Shown one piece after another: positions 25,164 to 36,506 of a DNA stretch of 64,000 bases. A model generated the notes under the pieces. It was not told the origin of the DNA. It saw only the letters and a program-made list of their open reading frames with translations, and ran no database searches. A program made the translations under genes and the position numbers. The first letter of the stretch is position 1. Each line of letters starts with the position of its first letter. This DNA is from Sepiola atlantica (taxonomy: Eukaryota > Mollusca > Cephalopoda > Sepiida > Sepiolidae): assembly GCA_963556195.1 (NCBI GenBank), contig CAUVYP010000579.1, forward strand, positions 1,674,001 to 1,738,000, in the 5' to 3' direction.

Positions 25164-27394
25164 TTGTTGATGTTTTGCGTATTCAGTTTGTATCGACATA
25201 TCTCCGGGAGTACAAGAGCTGAACTTCTGAAACTTGGTACTTCAGTAGAAAATGATTGGCCGCTAATGTCTGCAAAGTTTCGGAGCACAATTCTTATAAA
25301 TGTGGAAGTTATTAACAAAAGACCTATCAACTTTAAATCGCACTAAATTTTGTTTATGTTTTGCGTATTCAGTTTGTATCGACATATCTCCGGGAGTACA
25401 AGAGCTGAACTTCTGAAACTTCGTACATCATAGAAAATGTGTGTCCGCTATTGTCTGCAAAGTTTCGGAGCACAATTCTCATAAATGTGGAAGTTATAAA
25501 CAAAAGCGATTTCAACTTAAAATCGCACTAAATTTTGTTGATGTTTTGCGTATTCAGTTTGTATCGACATATCTCCGGGAGTACAAGAGCTGAACTTCTG
25601 AAACTTGGTACTTCAGTAGAAAATGTGTGTCCGCTAATGTCTGCAAAGTTTCGGAGCACAATTCTTATAAATGTGAAAGTTATTAACACAAGCGATATAC
25701 TTTTTAAATCGCACTAAATTTTGTTGATGTTTTGCGTATTCAGTTTGTATCGACATATCTCCGGGAGTACAAGAGCTGAACTTCTGAAACTTGGTACTTC
25801 AGTAGAAAATGTGTGTCCGCTAATGTCTGCAAAGTTTCAGAGCACAATTCTTATAAATGTGGAAGTTATAAACAAAAGCGATATCAACTTAAAATCGCAC
25901 TAAATTTTGTTGATGTTTTGCGTATTCAGTTTGTATCGACATATCTCCGGGAGTACAGAAGCTGAACTTCTGAAACTTGGTACTTCAGTAAAAAATGTGT
26001 GTCCGCTAATGTCTGCAAAGTTTCAGAGCACAATTCTTATAAATGTTGAAGTTATAAACACAAGCGATATCAACATAAAATCGCACTAAATTTTGTTGAT
26101 GTTTTGCGTATTCAGTTTGTATCGACATATCTCCGGGAGTACAAGAGCTGAACTTCTGAAACTTGGTACTTCAGTAGAAAATGTGTGTCCGCTAATGTCT
26201 GCAAAGTTTCGGAGCACAATTCTTATAAATGTGGAAGTTATTAACAAAAGACCTATCAACTTTAAATCGCACTAAATTTTGTTTATGTTTTGCGTATTCA
26301 GTTTGTATCGACATATCTCCGGGAGTACAAGAGCTGAACTTCTGAAACTTCGTACATCAGTAGAAAATGTGTGTCCGCTATTGTCTGCAAAGTTTCGGAG
26401 CACAATTCTCATAAATGTGGAAGTTATTAACAAAAGCGATATCAACTTAAAATCGCACTAAATTTTGTTGATGTTTTGCGTATTCAGTTTGTATCGACAT
26501 ATCTCCGGGAGTACAAGAGCTGAACTTCTGAAACTTGGTACTTCAGTAGAAAATGTGTGTCCGCTAATGTCTGCAAAGTTTCGGAGCACAATTCTTATAA
26601 ATTTGAAAGTTATTAACACAAGCGATATACCTTTTAAATCGCACTAAATTTTGTTGATGTTTTGCGTATTCAGTTTGTATCGACATATCTCCGGGAGTAC
26701 AAGAGCTGAACTTCTGAAACTTGGTACTTCAGTAGAAAATGTGTGTCCGCTAATGTCTGCAAAGTTTCAGAGCACAATTCTTATAAATGTGGAAGTTATA
26801 AACAAAAGCGATATCAACTTAAAATCGCACTAAATTTTGTTGATGTTTTGCGTATTCAGTTTGTATCGACATATCTCCGGGAGTACAAGAGCTGAACTTC
26901 TGAAACTTGGTACTTCAGTAGAAAATGTGTGTCCGCTAATGTCTGCAAAGTTTCAGAGCACAATTTGTATAAATGTGGAAGTTATAAACACAAGCGATAT
27001 CAACTTAAAATCGCACTAAATTTTGTTGATGTTTTGCGTATTCAGTTTGTATCGACATATCTCCGGGAGTACAAGAGCTGAACTTCTGAAACTTGGTACT
27101 TCAGTAGAAAATGTGTGTCCGCTAATGTCTGCAAAGTTTCAGAGCACAATTCTTATAAATGTGGAAGTTATAAACAAAAGCGATATCAACTTAAAATCGC
27201 ACTAAATTTTGTTGATGTTTTGCGTATTCAGTTTGTATCGACATATCTCCGGGAGTACAAGAGCTGAACTTCTGAAACTTGGTACTTCAGTAGAAAATGT
27301 GTGTCCGCTAATGTCTGCAAAGTTTCAGAGCACAATTTGTATAAATGTGGAAGTTATAAACACAAGCGATATCAACATAAAATCGCACTAAATT
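25164..27394. repeat. 12-mer block, instance 3 (2231 bp)
   Basis: Order: Aw B(del) C D G A B C D E D F, with the linked markers gcgatttcaac, gatactttt, acagaagctg and agtaaaaaatg. The C at 26465 has aaatttgaaag. It is one base short because of the B at 25350. Confidence 0.87.
25350..25534. repeat. Class B monomer, 185 bp
   Basis: One G is missing in acatcagtag, giving acatcatag at about 25426-25434. This deletion is private to this copy. Confidence 0.92.
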
Positions 27395-27766
27395 TTGTTG
27401 ATGTTTTGCGTATTCAGTTTGTATCGACATATCTCCGGGAGTACAAGAGCTGAACTTCTGAAACTTGGTACTTCAGTAGAAAATGTGTGTCCGCTAATGT
27501 CTGCAAAGTTTCGGAGCACAATTCTTATAAATGTGGAAGTTATTAACAAAAGACCTATCAACTTTAAATCGCACTAAATTTTGTTTATGTTTTGCGTATT
27601 CAGTTTGTATCGACATATCTCCGGGAGTACAAGAGCTGAACTTCTGAAACTTGGTACTTCAGTAGAAAATGTGTGTCCGCTAATGTCTGCAAAGTTTCGG
27701 AGCACAATTCTTATAAATGTGAAAGTTATTAACACAAGCGATATACCTTTTAAATCGCACTAAATT
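27395..27766. repeat. A plus C with B-type start, before the 25-mer
   Basis: The A at 27395 is followed at 27581 by a monomer starting ttgttt but otherwise class C, so a whole B is missing from the usual A-B-C. The matching position before the second 25-mer copy (32044-32415) has an intact B then C, so this looks like loss of one monomer by unequal exchange. Confidence 0.85.
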
Positions 27767-27951
27767 TTGTTGATGTTTTGCGTATTCAGTTTGTATCGAC
27801 ATATCTCCGGGAGTACAAGAGCTGACCTCTGAAACTTGGTACTTCAGTAGAAAATGTGTGTCCGCTAATGTCTGCAAAGTTTCAGAGCACAATTCTTATA
27901 AATGTGGAAGTTATAAACAAAAGCGATATCAACTTAAAATCGCACTAAATT
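27767..27951. repeat. Class D monomer, 185 bp, start of 25-mer
   Basis: It carries the compound change gctgacctct at 27821-27830, shared with the monomers at 20515 and 32416. Confidence 0.92.
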
Positions 27952-29302
27952 TTGTTGATGTTTTGCGTATTCAGTTTGTATCGACATATCTCCGGGAGTA
28001 CAAGAGCTGAACTTCTGAAACTTGGTACTTCAGTAGAAAATGTGTGTCCGCTAATGTCTGCAAAGTTTCAGAGCACAATTTGTATAAATGTGGAAGTTAT
28101 AAACACAAGCGATATCAACTTAAAATCGCACTAAATTTTGTTGATGTTTTGCGTATTCAGTTTGTATCGACATATCTCCGGGAGTACAAGAGCTGAACTT
28201 CTGAAACTTGGTACTTCAGTAGAAAATGTGTGTCCGCTAATGTCTGCAAAGTTTCAGAGCACAGTTCTTATAAATGTGGAAGTTATAAACACAAGCGATA
28301 TCAACATAAAATCGCACTAAATTTTGTTGATGTTTTGCGTATTCAGTTTGTATCGACATATCTCCGGGAGTACAAGAGCTGAACTTCTGAAACTTGGTAC
28401 TTCAGTAGAAAATGTGTGTCCGCTAATGTCTGCAAAGTTTCAGAGCACAATTTGTATAAATGTGGAAGTTATAAACACAAGCGATATCAACATAAAATCG
28501 CACTAAATTTTGTTGATGTTTTGCGTATTCAGTTTGTATCGACATATCTCCGGGAGTACAAGAGCTGAACTTCTGAAACTTGGTACTTCAGTAGAAAATG
28601 TGTGGCCGCTAATGTCTGCAAAGTTTCGGAGCACAATTCTTATAAATGTGGAAGTTATTAACAAAAGACCTATCAACTTTAAATCGCACTAAATTTTGTT
28701 TATGTTTTGCGTATTCAGTTTGTATCGACATATCTCCGGGAGTACAAGAGCTGAACTTCTGAAACTTCGTACATCAGTAGAAAATGTGTGTCCGCTATTG
28801 TCTGCAAAGTTTCGGAGCACAATTCTCATAAATGTGGAAGTTATAAACAAAAGCGATTTCAACTTAAAATCGCACTAAATTTTGTTGATGTTTTGCGTAT
28901 TCAGTTTGTATCGACATATCTCCGGGAGTACAAGAGCTGAACTTCTGAAACTTGGTACTTCAGTAGAAAATGTGTGTCCGCTAATGTCTGCAAAGTTTCG
29001 GAGCACAATTCTTATAAATGTGAAAGTTATTAACACAAGCGATATACCTTTTAAATCGCACTAAATTTTGTTGATGTTTTGCGTATTCAGTTTGTATCGA
29101 CATATCTCCGGGAGTACAAGAGCTGAACTTCTGAAACTTGGTACTTCAGTAGAAAATGTGTGTCCGCTAATGTCTGCAAAGTTTCAGAGCACAATTCTTA
29201 TAAATGTGGAAGTTATAAACAAAAGCGATATCAACTTAAAATCGCACTAAATTTTGTTGATGTTTTGCGTATTCAGTTTGTATCGACATATCTCCGGGAG
29301 TA

Positions 29303-29319
29303 CAGAAGCTGAACTTCTG
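29303..29319. repeat. 6-bp hairpin specific to the acagaagctg G monomers (type copy)
   Basis: cagaag, loop ctgaa, cttctg: 6-bp arms with a 5-base loop at bases 50-66. Ordinary monomers have caagag in the left arm and cannot form it. The ten copies with this variant are all in the left half. Confidence 0.75.
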
Positions 29320-32300
29320 AAACTTGGTACTTCAGTAGAAAATGTGTGTCCGCTAATGTCTGCAAAGTTTCAGAGCACAATTCTTATAAATGTGGAAGTT
29401 ATAAACACAAGCGATATCAACATAAAATCGCACTAAATTTTGTTGATGTTTTGCGTATTCAGTTTGTATCGACATATCTCCGGGAGTACAAGAGCTGAAC
29501 TTCTGAAACTTGGTACTTCAGTAGAAAATGTGTGTCCGCTAATGTCTGCAAAGTTTCGGAGCACAATTCTTATAAATGTGGAAGTTATTAACAAAAGACC
29601 TATCAACTTTAAATCGCACTAAATTTTGTTTATGTTTTGCGTATTCAGTTTGTATCGACATATATCCGGGAGTACAAGAGCTGAACTTCTGAAACTTCGT
29701 ACATCAGTAGAAAATGTGTGTCCGCTATTGTCTGCAAAGTTTCGGAGCACAATTCTCATAAATGTGGAAGTTATTAACAAAAGCGATATCAACTTAAAAT
29801 CGCACTAAATTTTGTTGATGTTTTGCGTATTCAGTTTGTATCGACATATCTCCGGGAGTACAAGAGCTGAACTTCTGAAACTTGGTACTTCAGTAGAAAA
29901 TGTGTGTCCGCTAATGTCTGCAAAGTTTCGGAGCACAATTCTTATAAATGTGAAAGTTATTAACACAAGCGATATACCTTTTAAATCGCACTAAATTTTG
30001 TTGATGTTTTGCGTATTCAGTTTGTATCGACATATCTCCGGGAGTACAAGAGCTGAACTTCTGAAACTTGGTACTTCAGTAGAAAATGTGTGTCCGCTAA
30101 TGTCTGCAAAGTTTCAGAGCACAATTCTTATAAATGTGGAAGTTATAAACAAAAGCGATATCAACTTAAAATCGCACTAAATTTTGTTGATGTTTTGCGT
30201 ATTCAGTTTGTATCGACATATCTCCGGGAGTACAAGAGCTGAACTTCTGAAACTTGGTACTTCAGTAGAAAATGTGTGTCCGCTAATGTCTGCAAAGTTT
30301 CAGAGCACAATTTGTATAAATGTGGAAGTTATAAACACAAGCGATATCAACTTAAAATCGCACTAAATTTTGTTGATGTTTTGCGTATTCAGTTTGTATC
30401 GACATATCTCCGGGAGTACAAGAGCTGAACTTCTGAAACTTGGTACTTCAGTAGAAAATGTGTGTCCGCTAATGTCTGCAAAGTTTCAGAGCACAATTCT
30501 TATAAATGTGGAAGTTATAAACACAAGCGATATCAACATAAAATCGCACTAAATTTTGTTGATGTTTTGCGTATTCAGTTTGTATCGACATATCTCCGGG
30601 AGTACAAGAGCTGAACTTCTGAAACTTCGTACTTCAGTAGAAAATGTGTGGCCGCTAATGTCTGCAAAGTTTCGGAGCACAATTCTTATAAATGTGGAAG
30701 TTATTAACAAAAGACCTATCAACTTTAAATCGCACTAAATTTTGTTTATGTTTTGCGTATTCAGTTTGTGTCGACATATCTCCGGGAGTACAAGAGCTGA
30801 TTTTTTGAAACTTCGTACATCAGTAGAAAATGTGTGTCCGCTATTGTCTGCAAAGTTTCGGAGCACAATTCTCATAAATGTGGAAGTTATAAACAAAAGC
30901 GATATCAACTTAAAATCGCACTAAATTTTGTTGATGTTTTGCGTATTCAGTTTGTATCGACATATCTCCGGGAGTACAAGAGCTGAACTTCTGAAACTTG
31001 GTACTTCAGTAGAAAATGTGTGTCCGCTAATGTCTGCAAAGTTTCGGAGCACAATTCTTATAAATGTGAAAGTTATTAACACAAGCGATATACCTTTTAA
31101 ATCGCACTAAATTTTGTTGATGTTTTGCGTATTCAGTTTGTATCGACATATCTCCGGGAGTACAAGAGCTGAACTTCTGAAACTTGGTACTTCAGTAGAA
31201 AATGTGTGTCCGCTAATGTCTGCAAAGTTTCAGAGCACAATTCTTATAAATGTGGAAGTTATAAACAAAAGCGATATCAACTTAAAATCGCACTAAATTT
31301 TGTTGATGTTTTGCGTATTCAGTTTGTATCGACATATCTCCGGGAGTACAAGAGCTGAACTTCTGAAACTTGGTACTTCAGTAGAAAATGTGTGTCCGCT
31401 AATGTCTGCAAAGTTTCAGAGCACAATTTGTATAAATGTGGAAGTTATAAACACAAGCGATATCAACTTAAAATCGCACTAAATTTTGTTGATGTTTTGC
31501 GTATTCAGTTTGTATCGACATATCTCCGGGAGTACAAGAGCTGAACTTCTGAAACTTGGTACTTCAGTAGAAAATGTGTGTCCGCTAATGTCTGCAAAGT
31601 TTCAGAGCACAATTCTTATAAATGTGGAAGTTATAAACAAAAGCGATATCAACTTAAAATCGCACTAAATTTTGTTGATGTTTTGCGTATTCAGTTTGTA
31701 TCGACATATCTCCGGGAGTACAAGAGCTGAACTTCTGAAACTTGGTACTTCAGTAGAAAATGTGTGTCCGCTAATGTCTGCAAAGTTTCAGAGCACAATT
31801 TGTATAAATGTGGAAGTTATAAACACAAGCGATATCAACATAAAATCGCACTAAATTTTGTTGATGTTTTGCGTATTCAGTTTGTATCGACATATCTCCG
31901 GGAGTACAAGAGCTGAACTTCTGAAACTTGGTACTTCAGTAGAAAATGTGTGTCCGCTAATGTCTGCAAAGTTTCGGAGCACAATTCTTATAAATGTGGA
32001 AGTTATTAACAAAAGACCTATCAACTTTAAATCGCACTAAATTTTGTTTATGTTTTGCGTATTCAGTTTGTATCGACATATCTCCGGGAGTACAAGAGCT
32101 GAACTTCTGAAACTTCGTACATCAGTAGAAAATGTGTGTCCGCTATTGTCTGCAAAGTTTCGGAGCACAATTCTCATAAATGTGGAAGTTATTAACAAAA
32201 GCGATATCAACTTAAAATCGCACTAAATTTTGTTGATGTTTTGCGTATTCAGTTTGTATCGACATATCTCCGGGAGTACAAGAGCTGAACTTCTGAAACT

Positions 32301-32415
32301 TGGTACTTCAGTAGAAAATGTGTGTCCGCTAATGTCTGCAAAGTTTCGGAGCACAATTCTTATAAATGTGAAAGTTATTAACACAAGCGATATACCTTTT
32401 AAATCGCACTAAATT

Positions 32416-32600
32416 TTGTTGATGTTTTGCGTATTCAGTTTGTATCGACATATCTCCGGGAGTACAAGAGCTGACCTCTGAAACTTGGTACTTCAGTAGA
32501 AAATGTGTGTCCGCTAATGTCTGCAAAGTTTCAGAGCACAATTCTTATAAATGTGGAAGTTATAAACAAAAGCGATATCAACTTAAAATCGCACTAAATT
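32416..32600. repeat. Class D monomer, 185 bp, start of second 25-mer
   Basis: It carries gctgacctct at about 32470-32479, the same compound change as at 20515 and 27767. Confidence 0.92.
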
Positions 32601-35600
32601 TTGTTGATGTTTTGCGTATTCAGTTTGTATCGACATATCTCCGGGAGTACAAGAGCTGAACTTCTGAAACTTGGTACTTCAGTAGAAAATGTGTGTCCGC
32701 TAATGTCTGCAAAGTTTCAGAGCACAATTTGTATAAATGTGGAAGTTATAAACACAAGCGATATCAACTTAAAATCGCACTAAATTTTGTTGATGTTTTG
32801 CGTATTCAGTTTGTATCGACATATCTCCGGGAGTACAAGAGCTGAACTTCTGAAACTTGGTACTTCAGTAGAAAATGTGTGTCCGCTAATGTCTGCAAAG
32901 TTTCAGAGCACAGTTCTTATAAATGTGGAAGTTATAAACACAAGCGATATCAACATAAAATCGCACTAAATTTTGTTGATGTTTTGCGTATTCAGTTTGT
33001 ATCGACATATCTCCGGGAGTACAAGAGCTGAACTTCTGAAACTTGGTACTTCAGTAGAAAATGTGTGTCCGCTAATGTCTGCAAAGTTTCAGAGCACAAT
33101 TTGTATAAATGTGGAAGTTATAAACACAAGCGATATCAACATAAAATCGCACTAAATTTTGTTGATGTTTTGCGTATTCAGTTTGTATCGACATATCTCC
33201 GGGAGTACAAGAGCTGAACTTCTGAAACTTGGTACTTCAGTAGAAAATGTGTGGCCGCTAATGTCTGCAAAGTTTCGGAGCACAATTCTTATAAATGTGG
33301 AAGTTATTAACAAAAGACCTATCAACTTTAAATCGCACTAAATTTTGTTTATGTTTTGCGTATTCAGTTTGTATCGACATATCTCCGGGAGTACAAGAGC
33401 TGAACTTCTGAAACTTCGTACATCAGTAGAAAATGTGTGTCCGCTATTGTCTGCAAAGTTTCGGAGCACAATTCTCATAAATGTGGAAGTTATAAACAAA
33501 AGCGATTTCAACTTAAAATCGCACTAAATTTTGTTGATGTTTTGCGTATTCAGTTTGTATCGACATATCTCCGGGAGTACAAGAGCTGAACTTCTGAAAC
33601 TTGGTACTTCAGTAGAAAATGTGTGTCCGCTAATGTCTGCAAAGTTTCGGAGCACAATTCTTATAAATGTGAAAGTTATTAACACAAGCGATATACCTTT
33701 TAAATCGCACTAAATTTTGTTGATGTTTTGCGTATTCAGTTTGTATCGACATATCTCCGGGAGTACAAGAGCTGAACTTCTGAAACTTGGTACTTCAGTA
33801 GAAAATGTGTGTCCGCTAATGTCTGCAAAGTTTCAGAGCACAATTCTTATAAATGTGGAAGTTATAAACAAAAGCGATATCAACTTAAAATCGCACTAAA
33901 TTTTGTTGATGTTTTGCGTATTCAGTTTGTATCGACATATCTCCGGGAGTACAGAAGCTGAACTTCTGAAACTTGGTACTTCAGTAGAAAATGTGTGTCC
34001 GCTAATGTCTGCAAAGTTTCAGAGCACAATTCTTATAAATGTGGAAGTTATAAACACAAGCGATATCAACATAAAATCGCACTAAATTTTGTTGATGTTT
34101 TGCGTATTCAGTTTGTATCGACATATCTCCGGGAGTACAAGAGCTGAACTTCTGAAACTTGGTACTTCAGTAGAAAATGTGTGTCCGCTAATGTCTGCAA
34201 AGTTTCGGAGCACAATTCTTATAAATGTGGAAGTTATTAACAAAAGACCTATCAACTTTAAATCGCACTAAATTTTGTTTATGTTTTGCGTATTCAGTTT
34301 GTATCGACATATATCCGGGAGTACAAGAGCTGAACTTCTGAAACTTCGTACATCAGTAGAAAATGTGTGTCCGCTATTGTCTGCAAAGTTTCGGAGCACA
34401 ATTCTCATAAATGTGGAAGTTATTAACAAAAGCGATATCAACTTAAAATCGCACTAAATTTTGTTGATGTTTTGCGTATTCAGTTTGTATCGACATATCT
34501 CCGGGAGTACAAGAGCTGAACTTCTGAAACTTGGTACTTCAGTAGAAAATGTGTGTCCGCTAATGTCTGCAAAGTTTCGGAGCACAATTCTTATAAATGT
34601 GAAAGTTATTAACACAAGCGATATACCTTTTAAATCGCACTAAATTTTGTTGATGTTTTGCGTATTCAGTTTGTATCGACATATCTCCGGGAGTACAAGA
34701 GCTGAACTTCTGAAACTTGGTACTTCAGTAGAAAATGTGTGTCCGCTAATGTCTGCAAAGTTTCAGAGCACAATTCTTATAAATGTGGAAGTTATAAACA
34801 AAAGCGATATCAACTTAAAATCGCACTAAATTTTGTTGATGTTTTGCGTATTCAGTTTGTATCGACATATCTCCGGGAGTACAAGAGCTGAACTTCTGAA
34901 ACTTGGTACTTCAGTAGAAAATGTGTGTCCGCTAATGTCTGCAAAGTTTCAGAGCACAATTTGTATAAATGTGGAAGTTATAAACACAAGCGATATCAAC
35001 TTAAAATCGCACTAAATTTTGTTGATGTTTTGCGTATTCAGTTTGTATCGACATATCTCCGGGAGTACAAGAGCTGAACTTCTGAAACTTGGTACTTCAG
35101 TAGAAAATGTGTGTCCGCTAATGTCTGCAAAGTTTCAGAGCACAATTCTTATAAATGTGGAAGTTATAAACACAAGCGATATCAACATAAAATCGCACTA
35201 AATTTTGTTGATGTTTTGCGTATTCAGTTTGTATCGACATATCTCCGGGAGTACAAGAGCTGAACTTCTGAAACTTCGTACTTCAGTAGAAAATGTGTGG
35301 CCGCTAATGTCTGCAAAGTTTCGGAGCACAATTCTTATAAATGTGGAAGTTATTAACAAAAGACCTATCAACTTTAAATCGCACTAAATTTTGTTTATGT
35401 TTTGCGTATTCAGTTTGTGTCGACATATCTCCGGGAGTACAAGAGCTGATTTTTTGAAACTTCGTACATCAGTAGAAAATGTGTGTCCGCTATTGTCTGC
35501 AAAGTTTCGGAGCACAATTCTCATAAATGTGGAAGTTATAAACAAAAGCGATATCAACTTAAAATCGCACTAAATTTTGTTGATGTTTTGCGTATTCAGT

Positions 35601-36134
35601 TTGTATCGACATATCTCCGGGAGTACAAGAGCTGAACTTCTGAAACTTGGTACTTCAGTAGAAAATGTGTGTCCGCTAATGTCTGCAAAGTTTCGGAGCA
35701 CAATTCTTATAAATGTGAAAGTTATTAACACAAGCGATATACCTTTTAAATCGCACTAAATTTTGTTGATGTTTTGCGTATTCAGTTTGTATCGACATAT
35801 CTCCGGGAGTACAAGAGCTGAACTTCTGAAACTTGGTACTTCAGTAGAAAATGTGTGTCCGCTAATGTCTGCAAAGTTTCAGAGCACAATTCTTATAAAT
35901 GTGGAAGTTATAAACAAAAGCGATATCAACTTAAAATCGCACTAAATTTTGTTGATGTTTTGCGTATTCAGTTTGTATCGACATATCTCCGGGAGTACAA
36001 GAGCTGAACTTCTGAAACTTGGTACTTCAGTAGAAAATGTGTGTCCGCTAATGTCTGCAAAGTTTCAGAGCACAATTTGTATAAATGTGGAAGTTATAAA
36101 CACAAGCGATATCAACTTAAAATCGCACTAAATT
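32416..36134. repeat. 25-mer HOR, copy 2 (20 of 25 monomers)
   Basis: Twenty consecutive monomers match copy 1 at every residue of the conceptual translation and in the silent marker tatatccggg at about 34311. That is about 3.7 kb of near-identity. The copy ends at or inside the monomer at 36135, where copy 1 has D then F. Confidence 0.92.
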
Positions 36135-36506
36135 TTGTTGATGTTTTGCGTATTCAGTTTGTATCGACATATCTCCGGGAGTACAAGAGCTGAACTTCTG
36201 AAACTTGGTACTTCAGTAGAAAATGTGTGTCCGCTAATGTCTGCAAAGTTTCGGAGCACAATTCTTATAAATGTGGAAGTTATAAACAAAAGCGATATCA
36301 ACTTAAAATCGCACTAAATTTTGTTGATGTTTTGCGTATTCAGTTTGTATCGACATATCTCCGGGAGTACAAGAGCTGAACTTCTGAAACTTGGTACTTC
36401 AGTAGAAAATGTGTGTCCGCTAATGTCTGCAAAGTTTCGGAGCACAATTCTTATAAATGTGGAAGTTATTAACAAAAGACCTATCAACTTTTAATCGCAC
36501 TAAAGT
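36135..36506. repeat. Junction monomers between the two array domains
   Basis: The monomer at 36135 is a chimera: G at base 119 as in A, B and C, but a D tail (aacaaaagcgatatc, aacttaaaa). The next, at 36321, is an A with a stop near its end (aacttttaatcg; A to T at 36492), followed by the first right-half marker, taaagtttg, at 36501. To the left lie F, G, H and Aw monomers; to the right there are none. Confidence 0.87.

Larger units (their letters stand above)
27767..32415. repeat. 25-mer HOR, copy 1 (4649 bp)
   Basis: Order: D(del) E H F | Aw B C D G | A B C D E G | Aw B C D E D F | A B C. Private markers repeated 4649 bp on are gctgacctct at 27821, tatatccggg at 29662, the Aw at 30556 with cttcgtacttc, and the B at 30742 with tttgtgtcgac and gattttttg. 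Confidence 0.92.

Noticed and set aside
36321..36506. A non-satellite insertion at the domain boundary
   Set aside because: Both junction monomers are full-length 186-bp copies; the boundary is a change of variants, with no foreign sequence.
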